This document shows, one piece after another, positions 9,609-18,155 of a stretch of 64,000 bases of DNA. The position numbers and the translations under genes were made by a program. This stretch comes from Roseiarcus sp050010035 (GTDB lineage: Bacteria; Pseudomonadota; Alphaproteobacteria; Rhizobiales; Beijerinckiaceae): contig JBEKLU010000009.1 of the NCBI GenBank assembly GCA_050010035.1, forward strand, positions 10,982 through 74,981. The letters are read 5' to 3'. Positions within the stretch are counted from its first letter, which is position 1, and every line of letters begins with the position of its first letter. A model generated the notes under the pieces. That model did not search any database. It saw only the letters and a program-made list of their open reading frames with translations, and was not told the DNA's origin.

Positions 9609-9624
9609 TTCAACGCTTCTTAAC
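9609..9624 (+). promoter_or_regulatory. Candidate CtrA box between chpT and the CheY-like gene
   Basis: TTCA-ACGCTTC-TTAAC differs from the CtrA consensus TTAA-N7-TTAAC at one position. It lies 71 bp upstream of the start of the response regulator gene, so that gene may have its own promoter rather than depend on chpT. Prediction only. Confidence 0.4.
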
Positions 9625-9694
9625 GAGAGGCGGTCATGATCGCGCCGCGGTCGGGGGCCGGGACGGCGCGCGATCGGCGAAAAGGGGGAATGAA

Positions 9695-10060
9695 ATGAAA
9701 CAGGTGCTCGTGGTCGACGATTCGCCGGTGATCCGGAAGATCGCGCGCCGCATCCTCGAAGGCATGCGTTTGAGCACGTCGGAGGCGGCCGACGGCCGGC
9801 AGGCCCTGGCGGCCTGTTCCTTCTTCATGCCCGACGCCATTTTCGTCGACGGCGCCATGCCGGTCCTCGACGGCTACGAATTCCTCAAGGAGCTTCGCGC
9901 CATGCCGGGCGGCGACAAGCCCAAGGTGGTATTCTGCACGAGCGAATACGACGTCGCGCAGATCGCCCGCGCGATGCACGCCGGCGCCGACGATTTCATC
10001 ATGAAGCCCTTCGATCGCGAACACATTCAGTCGAAGTTCGAAAGCATCGGCGTCTGCTGA
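9695..10060 (+). CDS. Single-domain CheY-like response regulator
   Basis: A 121-residue stand-alone receiver domain with no output domain. The acidic pocket is D8/D9, the phosphoacceptor D52 (IFVDGAMP), the switch Thr/Ser is in FCTSEYD and the conserved lysine is K104 (IMKPFD). The start ATG has GGGGGAA upstream. It follows chpT on the same strand, so it may take phosphate from the same relay, but neither CpdR nor DivK identity can be assigned from the motifs. Its stop codon lies in a 22-bp stem-forming sequence shared with the convergent DUF4167 gene. Confidence 0.9.
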   Translation: MKQVLVVDDSPVIRKIARRILEGMRLSTSEAADGRQALAACSFFMPDAIFVDGAMPVLDGYEFLKELRAMPGGDKPKVVFCTSEYDVAQIARAMHAGADDFIMKPFDREHIQSKFESIGVC

Positions 10061-10080
10061 TTCGAAGCGCCCGCCGAATC
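10059..10080. terminator. Stem-loop spanning the convergent stop codons of the CheY-like and DUF4167 genes
   Basis: GATTCG (10059-10064) pairs with CGAATC (10075-10080) around a 10-base loop. The stem overlaps the ends of both convergent genes. There is no T-tract, so intrinsic termination would be weak; it may simply be a 3'-end stabilising hairpin. Confidence 0.3.
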
Positions 10081-11047
10081 ATTCCGAGATCGGCGCCTCG
10101 CTCGCGATGACCGGCGCATCCCCGCCTTCCTCGTCCGCGTTCACTCCGCCATGGAAGCCGTAAGGCGAGCGTAAGCGCCGCCGACGGCCGCGTCCGGGGA
10201 AGCGCCCGTCCGCCTGCGGCTCGACGCGAGGCGCGCCGGATTCGACCGCTTCGCCCGGCTCGGCGGCGTTTTCGACGATCGGCGCGGGCTCGGCCTCGCC
10301 GACGTCCTGGGGTCCGACGATGCGCGGCGCCGCGGTGATGAACGAGGGCAAAGCCGACGCTGCGCCCGGCGCTTCGGCAGGGGCCGGCGTCTCGCGCGGC
10401 AGCGACGGTTCGCGGTAGGGACGGAATTCGCGCGGTCGCCCGTCGCGCCCCGGCTGGCCCGGACGATCCTGCCGATCCGAGAACGGGCGATCGGGCCGGG
10501 GGCCGCGATCCTGGTGACGGTTGCTCGGACGGTCCTGGCGACCCTGATACGCGCCGCGATCGGCCTGGCCCTGGCGGTCGCCCTCGCCCGGCGCCCGTTC
10601 GGCGTAGGGCTGGCTCGCGGACGAGGCGATCGGGCCGGGCTGCGGCTGGTAGGGCTGCGGCGGCGGCGCGTAGGGAACGGGGGCGCGTTCCGGCGGCGAG
10701 GCGAAACGGTCGGACGGCCCGCCCGTATCGTCTTCGTCCTCGATTTCGTACGTCTCGCCTTCGCCGGGCGGGCGACCGCCGCCCTGGGCCTGAAGCTGGG
10801 CGGCCTGGGCGGCCGCGATCAGGCGAAAATAATGCTCGGCGTGCTGAAGATAGTTCTCCGCCGCGACCGGATCGCCGCCGGTGTGCGCGTCGCGCGCCAA
10901 TTGCAGATATTTCTCCGCGACGTGATGGGCGTTGCCGCGGATCTTAACGTCCGGACCGTTCGACTCGTAAGAACGCGTCAACGGATTGGGGCCGCGCCGA
11001 TTGTTCGACGGGCGACCGCGCATCCGTTTATTTTGACCAGGTCTCAT
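10079..11047 (-). CDS. DUF4167 domain-containing protein, RNA-binding-like
   Basis: A 322-residue protein. The conserved DUF4167 block is the N-terminal ~85 residues: a basic stretch (RMRGRPSNNRRGPNPLTRSYES) and then VAEKYLQLARDAHTGGDPVAAENY, a helical pair. The remainder is a long low-complexity tail rich in Pro, Gly, Arg and Asp with repeated DRP and RQDRP elements, ending in a basic RGRRRRLRSPYG patch. The family is conserved in alphaproteobacteria with unknown function; the basic disordered tail suggests RNA or nucleoid binding (inference). AAAGGA precedes ATG 11047. Elsewhere it often follows prfA-prmC, which are not here. Confidence 0.85.
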   Translation of the reverse strand: MRPGQNKRMRGRPSNNRRGPNPLTRSYESNGPDVKIRGNAHHVAEKYLQLARDAHTGGDPVAAENYLQHAEHYFRLIAAAQAAQLQAQGGGRPPGEGETYEIEDEDDTGGPSDRFASPPERAPVPYAPPPQPYQPQPGPIASSASQPYAERAPGEGDRQGQADRGAYQGRQDRPSNRHQDRGPRPDRPFSDRQDRPGQPGRDGRPREFRPYREPSLPRETPAPAEAPGAASALPSFITAAPRIVGPQDVGEAEPAPIVENAAEPGEAVESGAPRVEPQADGRFPGRGRRRRLRSPYGFHGGVNADEEGGDAPVIASEAPISE

Positions 11048-11388
11048 TGTTTGTCCTTTGATTTACCTTGACTCCGAATTGATTCGGACGGAATGCGCGC
11101 GCGCCCCCGACCCCGCGCGATCGAAACGCGCGGCGCGGCGAAACCTGGAACGGCCCATTGCAACATCGCGGATTGGGTTCTCGCAGGATCGCCCTGCCTA
11201 TCCTCGTCGCCTCCGCGCGCCGATCGCCCCATTGATCGGCCGCTTGGCGGTCCATCGAAAATACGGCTGTTTTGGCTTCGCAGCCCGTCGCCGGTCGCGA
11301 ACCCCCACCGGTTGCGTCCGCAGTTCGGCTCGCTCTGGAAACCGAGCGTCGCCGACGCTGAGCGTTCGACGACGAATCTATAATTACC
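11048..11388. other. Gene-free stretch upstream of DUF4167
   Basis: This 341-bp region has no convincing gene on either strand. It holds the ribosome-binding site of the DUF4167 gene, a perfect 7-bp inverted repeat at 11073-11088, and a 6-bp stem with 3-base loop (AGCGTC/GACGCT, 11345-11359). A GGTTCG-like string near 11295 prompted a tRNA check, but no cloverleaf could be drawn. Confidence 0.5.
11073..11088. promoter_or_regulatory. Perfect inverted repeat 25 bp upstream of the DUF4167 start codon
   Basis: TCCGAAT-TG-ATTCGGA is a perfect 7-bp dyad in the presumed 5' leader of the DUF4167 gene. It could be an operator or a small mRNA hairpin. The surrounding DNA is markedly more AT-rich than the GC-rich sequence further upstream. 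Confidence 0.3.
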
Positions 11389-12213
11389 TTAGCTCCTTTT
11401 TGACCCCTCGCCAAGAGGCAAGTTGCCTGGGCGGTCTTGCGCGGGAGGAAGCCGCCCGTCGTCGGCGGCGATCCCCGCCGCCTTCAGGCAGCGCCAGGCG
11501 TCGGCGGCGTCGCCGGCGAAACGGACGAGATCGAGGTCCTGCGGGCCGATCATGCCGGCTTCGGCCAGCGCGTTCCAGTCGACCACCCGGCGCCAATAGC
11601 CTTCGTCGACGAGCACGATCGGCATCGCCGGCGCCTTGCCCGACTGCACCAGGGTCACGAGCTCGAACAATTCGTCGAACGTGCCGAATCCGCCGGGAAA
11701 GACCACCAACGCCTTCGCGCCCATAGCGAAATGCATTTTCCTCATCGCGAAGTAGTGGAACCGGAACGTCAGCGCCGGGGTGGTGAAGCGATTGGGCTCC
11801 TGCTCGCGCGGCAGCGTGATGTTGAATCCGATGGTCGGAGCGCCCGCCTCGAAGGCGCCGCGATTGGCCGCTTCCATCGCCCCTGGGCCGCCGCCGGTCG
11901 CCACGACGTTGGGGAACGGCGGGCCGCCCCGCGCCGCGCCGCCTTCCAGCGAAGCGAGCCGCCCGAACGCGCGCGCCTCGGCGTACCAGAAGCTCTGCCG
12001 GCCGGGCCCGTCCTGGCGAACGCGCGAAGAGCCGAAAACGACCAGGGTCGAGGCCACGCCAAAACGGCGAAGCGCTTCCTGGGCCTTCTGATACTCGAGC
12101 TGAAATCGCACACCGCGCGTCGAATCGCCGAGCAGGAAGTCTTGATCGAGCGCGGCAAGGCGATAGGCGCTCGAGGCGACTTGCGCGGCGTTCGCGGGAG
12201 CCAAATCCGTCAT
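11389..12213 (-). CDS. LOG-family Rossmann-fold protein (TIGR00730-like)
   Basis: A protein of about 274 residues with the two signatures of the LOG / lysine-decarboxylase-like family: VVATGGGPGAMEAAN and FPGGFGTFDELFE. Members typified by plant LOG hydrolyse cytokinin riboside 5'-monophosphates, and many bacterial ones act on AMP or related nucleotides. This is the longer bacterial subgroup with an N-terminal extension. The ATG at 12213 is taken as start; a GTG at 12243 is also open and neither has a clear ribosome-binding site. Substrate is not predictable. Confidence 0.85.
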   Translation of the reverse strand: MTDLAPANAAQVASSAYRLAALDQDFLLGDSTRGVRFQLEYQKAQEALRRFGVASTLVVFGSSRVRQDGPGRQSFWYAEARAFGRLASLEGGAARGGPPFPNVVATGGGPGAMEAANRGAFEAGAPTIGFNITLPREQEPNRFTTPALTFRFHYFAMRKMHFAMGAKALVVFPGGFGTFDELFELVTLVQSGKAPAMPIVLVDEGYWRRVVDWNALAEAGMIGPQDLDLVRFAGDAADAWRCLKAAGIAADDGRLPPAQDRPGNLPLGEGSKRS

Positions 12214-12268
12214 GGCGTCGTTTCGATCGCCCAATCCATTCACGCGCGTTCGACGCCGGAGCGCCCGC

Positions 12269-12889
12269 TCAGTTGTCCAGGCGCGCCCCTACGCCTTCGG
12301 CGGGGTCGCGATAGCCCTTGGGCGGGTCGGTCAACCAGTCGCGGTCCGGCTCCGGGCCGAGCACGGTTTGCGGCTTCTTCTGCAGCCCGACCCAGGTGAG
12401 CGGGTTCCAGTTGATCGACGGAGGCGTGCTCGTCCGGCACGTGTCGCCTGGCCCGTTGTCGCACGCGCGCCCGGCGGGGCCCTGGCCCGCCGTCGCGCTC
12501 ACCGTCACCACCGTGCCTTGGTTGGTGAGCGGCTCCTTGCGCATGCCCGGCGGGATGAAGACATACTTCGCCTTCTCCTCTTTCTCTTTCTTGCGCCGCT
12601 GCACGTCCGGATCGACCGGCCAGGCGGCGTTGCCCTGGATCGGCGAGGCGGCGGGCGGCGGCAACTCGACCTTGGGCGGCAGCACGAGCTTGCCGTGGTC
12701 GCGGTACTCGATCGGCTGCTGGTCGCCGTCGCCGCCGAGGCCGAACATCGAATAGATGCCGACCCAAAGCGGCGCTTCGCCGTCGTCGCCGGCGCGCGCG
12801 GGCGCCGCGCCGAGGCCGAGCAACAGCGCGCAAGCGGCGCAAGCCGCGAGGCGGCGTCCGCCAATTCCTCCAAGCGTCAGAGACGGCAT
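12269..12889 (-). CDS. Exported hypothetical protein downstream of lspA
   Basis: A 206-residue protein with a clear signal peptide (RRLAACAACALLLGLGAAPARA, shown only as a composition guide) and no further membrane segment. The mature region begins GDDGEAPLWVGIYSMFGLGG and contains a proline-rich segment (KLVLPPKVELPPPAASP), then a charged lysine/glutamate run near residue 105, then WPVDPDVQRR-type sequence. It lies 195 bp after lspA on the same strand. The proline-rich pattern is loosely reminiscent of alphaproteobacterial outer-membrane assembly accessory proteins (DUF3035/BamF), but the resemblance is too weak for a call. Confidence 0.65.
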   Translation of the reverse strand: MPSLTLGGIGGRRLAACAACALLLGLGAAPARAGDDGEAPLWVGIYSMFGLGGDGDQQPIEYRDHGKLVLPPKVELPPPAASPIQGNAAWPVDPDVQRRKKEKEEKAKYVFIPPGMRKEPLTNQGTVVTVSATAGQGPAGRACDNGPGDTCRTSTPPSINWNPLTWVGLQKKPQTVLGPEPDRDWLTDPPKGYRDPAEGVGARLDN

Positions 12890-13084
12890 GGCCGAAAACC
12901 CCTTATCTGTCCGCCACGGCGCGCCGAGGGCGCGGCGGGACGACCTACCCGCCCACTCGTTCGGGCGACAATCCGGCGATTCGATGGCGAACCCGCTCCG
13001 CGACCTTCGTCGCGCGGCGGGCCGGCCCATCGATTTGCCGTTCCTTAGCACGAAAAACCGAAAGAGGGGACCCCCGCCGCCGCA

Positions 13085-13591
13085 TCAAGGCGGCCGGCCC
13101 CGGTTCGCCGCGGAGCGGTTCGGCGCGGCCGAGACGAACAGCCCGTCGAAAATCAGCAGCGCGACCCCGACGTTGATCGCGGCGTCGCCGAGATTGAAGA
13201 CGAACAATTGCCGCCCGAATGCGTGCAGGTCGAGGAAATCGGCGACCGCGCCGTAGGCCAGGCGGTCGCAGCCGTTGCCGAGCGCGCCGCCGATGATCGC
13301 GCCCAGGCCGAGACCGACGAGAGGGGCGCGCGCGCGCCACAGCCACGCGGCGAGCGTCGCCGTCACTGCTAGCGTCAACGCCAGCAGGAGCCAGCGGCCG
13401 TCGGCCGACGTCGCCGCGAACAGGCTGAAGGAAATGCCGCGGTTCCAGCGCAGCGTGAAGTCGAGGAACGGGAGAAGCGCGAACGGCGCGCCGCCCTCGC
13501 GCTCGAAAAAGCGCTCGACCGCGAATTTCGACGCCTGGTCGAGGGCGAGAACGCTTAGCGTCGTCCACGCGCCGAGCGTGCGCGCCCGCAT
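13085..13591 (-). CDS. lspA: Lipoprotein signal peptidase LspA
   Basis: A 168-residue inner-membrane aspartic peptidase that cleaves prolipoprotein signal peptides after lipidation. Four hydrophobic segments are visible. Conserved motifs are LALDQASKFAVE near the N-terminus, the RWNRGISFSLF loop, and GNGCDRLAYGAVADFLD and FNLGDAAINVG, which carry the catalytic aspartates. Its ATG at 13591 shares one base with the ileS stop codon, so translation is coupled; ileS-lspA is a widely conserved pair. Confidence 0.95.
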   Translation of the reverse strand: MRARTLGAWTTLSVLALDQASKFAVERFFEREGGAPFALLPFLDFTLRWNRGISFSLFAATSADGRWLLLALTLAVTATLAAWLWRARAPLVGLGLGAIIGGALGNGCDRLAYGAVADFLDLHAFGRQLFVFNLGDAAINVGVALLIFDGLFVSAAPNRSAANRGRPP

Positions 13592-16542
13592 CAGGCCCGC
13601 CGCGCCGCGTTCAGTTCGCGCAAGGCCGCCGCGTCGCGCGGAGATATGTCGGGAAACTCGGGATCGGCGGTCTTCGGATCGAAATAACGCCAGGAGCGCG
13701 CGCACTTGATCCCTTTGGCGCGCTCGACGACGACCGCGACGCCCGGCGTTTCGGCGAGCCGGAACGCGCCTTCGGGCGCGCCGGCGCTTCGCTCGATCGT
13801 GATGTCCGACGTGATGCAGACTTCGGCGAAATCGACGCCTTCGAGCGCCGCCGCGAGCCCTGCCTCGCCGACGAAGACGCGCGGGCTCGCCTCCAGCGAC
13901 GAGCCGATGCGCTTGTCGGCGCGCGCGATCTCGATCGCCCCGGTGACGACCGAACGGACGCGGCGAACCGTCTCCCATTTCGCCGCCAGCTTCTCGTCGC
14001 GCCATTCGCTGGGAATGACCGGGAATTGTTCGAGGTGGACGGAGCGCGCGTCGGCGTCTCGCGCGCGCCACGCCTCCTCGGCGGTGAAGACGAGGATCGG
14101 CGCCAGCCAGACAGTCACGGCGCGAAAGACGTGATCGATCGTCTCCAGCGCGCCGCGGCGTTTAGCGCTCGAGGGCGCCTCGCAATAGAGCGCGTCCTTG
14201 CGGATGTCGAAATAGAAAGCGGAGAGATCGGCGTTCATGTACGCCGACAGCGCCGCGATGACGCGCGCGTAGTCGAAATCGGCGTAGGCGTCGCGCACCT
14301 TGGCGTCGAGCTCGCCGAGGCGATGCAGCATCAGCCGCTCCAGTTCGCCCATGGCGGAGAGGCCGACCGCGTCGGCCGGCGAATAATGCGCCAAGGTCCC
14401 GAGCATCCAGCGGATGGTGTTGCGCAGCTTGCGGTAGTTGTCGCCGACGGTCTTGAGGATTTCCGGGCCGATGCGCTGGTCGTCGGAATAGTCGACGCTC
14501 GCCACCCAGAGGCGCAGGATGTCGGCGCCGGAGGCCTTGATGACGTCCTGCGGGAAGGTCTGATTGCCGAGCGACTTCGACATCTTGCGGCCCTTCTCGT
14601 CGAGCGTGAAGCCGTGCGTCAGCACGACGTCGAAGGGCGCCCGGCCGCGCGTGCCGCAGCTTTCCAAGAGCGAGGACTGGAACCAGCCGCGATGCTGGTC
14701 GGAGCCTTCCAGGTACATCACCTCGTCGGCGCCGCCGTCGATCTTGCGGCGGATGCCGGCGAGACCGGGGAAGTGGACCGCGTCCTCGAGCACGAAGGCG
14801 TGCGTCGAGCCCGAATCGAACCAGACCTCGACCAGGTTGTCGATCTTGTCGTAGTCGGCGGCGTCGTGTGTCTCGCCGAGGAAGCGCTGCTTGGCGCCCT
14901 CGGCGAACCAGGCGTCGGCGCCCTCCTTCTCGAAGGCGGCGGCGATGCGCGCGTTGACCTCGGGATCGTAGAGAACGTCGTGTTCGCCCTTGCGCACGAA
15001 GATCGGCAACGGCACGCCCCAGGCGCGCTGACGCGACAGCACCCAGTCCGGCTTGCTCGCCACCATGCCGTTGATGCGGTTCTCGCCCGTCGCGGGGACC
15101 CAACGCGTCCGCTTGATCGCGTCCAGCGCGATCGCGCGCAGGGTCTGGCCGCCCGGCGCGGCGGCGTAGGGCCGATCCATTGCGAGAAACCATTGCGGCG
15201 TGTTGCGGAAAATCACCGGCTTCTTCGAGCGCCAGGAATGGGGATATTGGTGCTTCAGCCGGCCGCGCGAGAGAAGACGCCCCGCCGCGACGAGCGCCTT
15301 GATCACCGCCTCGTTGGCGTCCCCCTTCTCGCCCTTGTCGGTTATCACCCGCCGCCCTTCGAAGCCGGGCGCCTCCTCCGTCAGGGCGCCGTTTTCGTCG
15401 ACGGTGTAGGGAATGCGCGTATCGACGCCGCGCTCGGTCAGGCGCCGGCCGTTGGCCATCCACAGCTCGAAGTCCTCGCGCCCGTGTCCGGGCGCGGTGT
15501 GGACGAATCCCGTGCCCGCGTCCTCGGTGACGTGATCGCCCTCGAGCAGCGGGACGACGAAGCCGTAGCCGAGCGTCTGCAGCGGGTGGGCGCAGGCCAT
15601 CGCGGCGAGCGCGTCGCCGCCGACCTCGCCGACGAACTCGTAGGCCGCGACCTTCGCCGCGGCGAAGACGCTAGGCGCGAGCGATTGCGCCACGATATAG
15701 GTCGCGCCGACCTTCGCCCAGTTGTCGGCCGGCGCCTCCGTCACGCGGTAGCGGCCGTAGGCGATGCGCCTGGAGAAGGCGATGGCGCGATTGCCCGGCA
15801 GCGTCCAGGGCGTCGTCGTCCAGATGACGACCGAAGCGTCCTGTCCCTCCACAGGGAAGGCGACGTACACCGTGTCGCTCGTGTGCTCCTCGTATTCGAT
15901 TTCGGCTTCGGCGAGCGCCGTCTTCTCGACGACGCTCCACATCACCGGCTTGGAGCCGCGATAGAGCAGTCCGTTGGCGACGAATTTGAAGATTTCGCGC
16001 GCGATCTGCGCTTCGGCGGGAAAGCTCATGGTCGAGTAGGGATGGTCCCAGTCGCCCACCACCCCCAAGCGCTTGAACTCCTCGCGCTGCACGCCGATCC
16101 AATGTTCGGCGTAGGCGCGGCATTCCCGGCGGAAGGCGACGATCGCCGCCGGATCGGAAAAATCCGGCTTCGCCTTGCCCTTCTTGCGGTAATGCTCCTC
16201 CTCGACCTTCCATTCGATCGGCAGGCCGTGGCAGTCCCAGCCGGGCACGTAGTTGGAGTCCTTGCCCGCCATCTGCTGCGAGCGCACCACCAGGTCCTTG
16301 AGGATCTTGTTGAGGGCGTGGCCGATATGAATGTTGCCGTTGGCGTAGGGCGGGCCGTCGTGCAGCACGAATTTCGGCCGCCCCTCGGCGCTTTGGCGCA
16401 GCGCCGCGTAGAGCCCCTCGCGCGCCCAGCGCGCCAGAATCTCCGGCTCCTTCTGCGGCAGGCCGGCGCGCATGGGAAAATCGGTCTTCGGCAGATAGAG
16501 GGTCTGCGAATAGTCGGGAGCCTCGGCGGGCGCGTCGGTCAT
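13591..16542 (-). CDS. ileS: Isoleucyl-tRNA synthetase
   Basis: A class Ia aminoacyl-tRNA synthetase of 983 residues. The HIGH motif is at 72-75 (GNIHIGHALNK) and KMSKS at 653-657 (EKGRKMSKSLGN). The CP1 editing domain lies between (TTTPWTLPGNRAIAF, about 242-256; GREDFEL, about 354-360). The C-terminal zinc ribbon seen in E. coli IleS is degenerate: one Cys remains in KCARSWRYF and the second CxxC pair is absent. I believe this is usual for alphaproteobacterial IleS. Start ATG 16542 (MTDAPAEAPDYSQT) is chosen over an upstream open start at 16626. Confidence 0.97.
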   Translation of the reverse strand: MTDAPAEAPDYSQTLYLPKTDFPMRAGLPQKEPEILARWAREGLYAALRQSAEGRPKFVLHDGPPYANGNIHIGHALNKILKDLVVRSQQMAGKDSNYVPGWDCHGLPIEWKVEEEHYRKKGKAKPDFSDPAAIVAFRRECRAYAEHWIGVQREEFKRLGVVGDWDHPYSTMSFPAEAQIAREIFKFVANGLLYRGSKPVMWSVVEKTALAEAEIEYEEHTSDTVYVAFPVEGQDASVVIWTTTPWTLPGNRAIAFSRRIAYGRYRVTEAPADNWAKVGATYIVAQSLAPSVFAAAKVAAYEFVGEVGGDALAAMACAHPLQTLGYGFVVPLLEGDHVTEDAGTGFVHTAPGHGREDFELWMANGRRLTERGVDTRIPYTVDENGALTEEAPGFEGRRVITDKGEKGDANEAVIKALVAAGRLLSRGRLKHQYPHSWRSKKPVIFRNTPQWFLAMDRPYAAAPGGQTLRAIALDAIKRTRWVPATGENRINGMVASKPDWVLSRQRAWGVPLPIFVRKGEHDVLYDPEVNARIAAAFEKEGADAWFAEGAKQRFLGETHDAADYDKIDNLVEVWFDSGSTHAFVLEDAVHFPGLAGIRRKIDGGADEVMYLEGSDQHRGWFQSSLLESCGTRGRAPFDVVLTHGFTLDEKGRKMSKSLGNQTFPQDVIKASGADILRLWVASVDYSDDQRIGPEILKTVGDNYRKLRNTIRWMLGTLAHYSPADAVGLSAMGELERLMLHRLGELDAKVRDAYADFDYARVIAALSAYMNADLSAFYFDIRKDALYCEAPSSAKRRGALETIDHVFRAVTVWLAPILVFTAEEAWRARDADARSVHLEQFPVIPSEWRDEKLAAKWETVRRVRSVVTGAIEIARADKRIGSSLEASPRVFVGEAGLAAALEGVDFAEVCITSDITIERSAGAPEGAFRLAETPGVAVVVERAKGIKCARSWRYFDPKTADPEFPDISPRDAAALRELNAARRA

Positions 16543-16600
16543 GGAAAATCGAGCCGGAAATGGTGAATGGCGGAGCGCTTCGCGCTTCGCGCCGATCCGA

Positions 16601-17593
16601 TTAGATGATTTGGCGCGAATCGCCAAATGGCCGGGCGGCGAGCGCGGCGCGCGCGCGCTCCATGTCGCGCGCCATTTCCGACTTCAGCGCGTCGAGCGAG
16701 GCGAATTTTCGCTCTTCGCGCAGGCGCGCGACGAAGTCGACCTCGATCTCCTGACCGTAAATGTCGCCGTCGAAGTCGAAGAGGTGCGCCTCCAGGAGGG
16801 GCGCGCCGTTGTCGGCCGTCGGGCGCACGCCGAAGCTCGCGACGCCGCCGTAGGCGCGGCCCGAAGCGCGCACGCGCACGGCGTAGACGCCGTAGGCGAG
16901 GCGATTGGTCGTCTCCAGCTCGACGTTGGCGGTGGGCACGCCGAGCGTGCGCCCCAGCCTTTGGCCCGGCGCCACGACGCCTACGACCGCGTACTCGCGC
17001 CCCAGCGCCCGCGCGGCGGCCTCCACGTCGCCCTGTTCGAGGGCGCGACGAATCGCCGAGGACGAAATCACCTCGGCCCGCCCGGCCTCGCGCGCCTCGA
17101 CCTTGTCGATGACCTCGACGTGAAATCCGAAGCGTTCTCCCGCCCGTGCGAGGAAGTCGGGCGTGCCCGAGCGGGCCTTGCCGAAATGGAAATCCCAGCC
17201 GACGACGACGGCGTCGACGGCGAGGCGCTCGATCAGGACCTGCTCGACGAACTCCTCCGCCGTCAATCCCGCCAGAGCGGCGTCGAAGGTCAGGAACACC
17301 GCGCCGTCGAGGCCGAGCGTTTGCAAATCGCGCGCCTTGACGGCGAATGGCGTGAGGCGAAAGACGACCGGGCGACCGGCGAAATAGTCGGCCGGATGCG
17401 GCTCGAAGGTCAGCACGGCGCTCGGCGCGCCGCGTTCCCCGGCCAGCGCCTTGGTGCGCGCGATCACCGCGCCGTGGCCGCGGTGCACGCCGTCGAAATT
17501 GCCGATGGCGTAGACGGCCCTTTCCAGTCTCGGCGGCGGACGCGTCGGGTCGATCGCGAGCGCGAAAGCGGGGTTCGGCGAGGTCCGTTTCAA
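16601..17593 (-). CDS. ribF: Bifunctional riboflavin kinase / FAD synthetase
   Basis: A 330-residue enzyme that makes FMN from riboflavin and ATP and then FAD from FMN and ATP. The N-terminal FAD synthetase domain carries the nucleotidyltransferase motif AIGNFDGVHRGH (about residues 29-40) and AEVISSSAIRRAL. The C-terminal riboflavin kinase domain carries GRTLGVPTANVE and YGVYAVRV. The start appears to be TTG at 17593; the nearby ATG at 17601 is out of frame and meets a stop after three codons. Upstream of ileS on the same strand with a 58-bp gap. Confidence 0.93.
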   Translation of the reverse strand: MKRTSPNPAFALAIDPTRPPPRLERAVYAIGNFDGVHRGHGAVIARTKALAGERGAPSAVLTFEPHPADYFAGRPVVFRLTPFAVKARDLQTLGLDGAVFLTFDAALAGLTAEEFVEQVLIERLAVDAVVVGWDFHFGKARSGTPDFLARAGERFGFHVEVIDKVEAREAGRAEVISSSAIRRALEQGDVEAAARALGREYAVVGVVAPGQRLGRTLGVPTANVELETTNRLAYGVYAVRVRASGRAYGGVASFGVRPTADNGAPLLEAHLFDFDGDIYGQEIEVDFVARLREERKFASLDALKSEMARDMERARAALAARPFGDSRQII

Positions 17594-17659
17594 CTGTGCA
17601 TCCGTGGCGGGGCGCTTGGCGCCGAAGCGCGGGGAAACTGCCCCGACGCGGCGACAGGG

Positions 17660-18112
17660 TCAAGACGGCGCGGACTTATCGGGCGACGGGGGCACGCTCA
17701 ACAAGCCTTCGCCGTCGAGCACGACCTTGCCCTCCACCCTGCATTCGCACAGGAGCCGCACCCGACGCCCCTTCGGCGTCAGTTCGGCCACCTCGACGCT
17801 GACGTCGATGACGTCGCCGATCTTCACCGGCCCGCGAAAGTTCAGCGTCTGCGAGATGTAGACGGCGCCGGGGCCGGGGAGCCGCATGCCGATGACCGCC
17901 GAAATGAGGCTCGCGGTGTAGAGCCCGTGGACGATCCGCTCGCCGAAACGCGTCTTGCGGGCGAAATGCTCGCTGAGGTGGATGGGATTGTGATCCCCCG
18001 AGAGTTCCGCGAAACCGATCACGTCCTCGTTCTCGACGGTCTTGCGCAGCGTCTCGCGCATCCCGACCTTAAGGTCCTCGAAATAGAGGGTCTGAAAGGG
18101 GAGCGTCGGCAT
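17660..18112 (-). CDS. MaoC-family (R)-specific enoyl-CoA hydratase-like protein
   Basis: A 150-residue single hot-dog domain. The catalytic pair is in FAELSGDHNPIHLSEHFA (D40, H45), the hydratase-2 signature, and the C-terminal half has the usual GPVKIGDVIDVSVEV strands. Members hydrate trans-2-enoyl-CoA, often feeding polyhydroxyalkanoate or fatty-acid pathways, and some act on other acyl-CoAs. No phaC or similar partner is adjacent, so the substrate is open. Start ATG 18112. It lies between ribF and a HAD phosphatase on the same strand. Confidence 0.88.
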   Translation of the reverse strand: MPTLPFQTLYFEDLKVGMRETLRKTVENEDVIGFAELSGDHNPIHLSEHFARKTRFGERIVHGLYTASLISAVIGMRLPGPGAVYISQTLNFRGPVKIGDVIDVSVEVAELTPKGRRVRLLCECRVEGKVVLDGEGLLSVPPSPDKSAPS

Positions 18113-18155
18113 TCGCTTCGCAGTCCTCGATGACGGGCGCGCTCGCGCGCGAGAT

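Noticed and set aside
11280..11310. GGTTCG-like string suggesting a tRNA T-loop
   Set aside because: The loop does not fit GTTCRANNC and no acceptor or anticodon stem could be drawn.
14026..16566. 846-codon open frame on the plus strand opposite ileS
   Set aside because: It is antisense to a certain gene, has arginine/histidine/valine-rich low-quality composition and no motif; long antisense frames are expected at this GC content.
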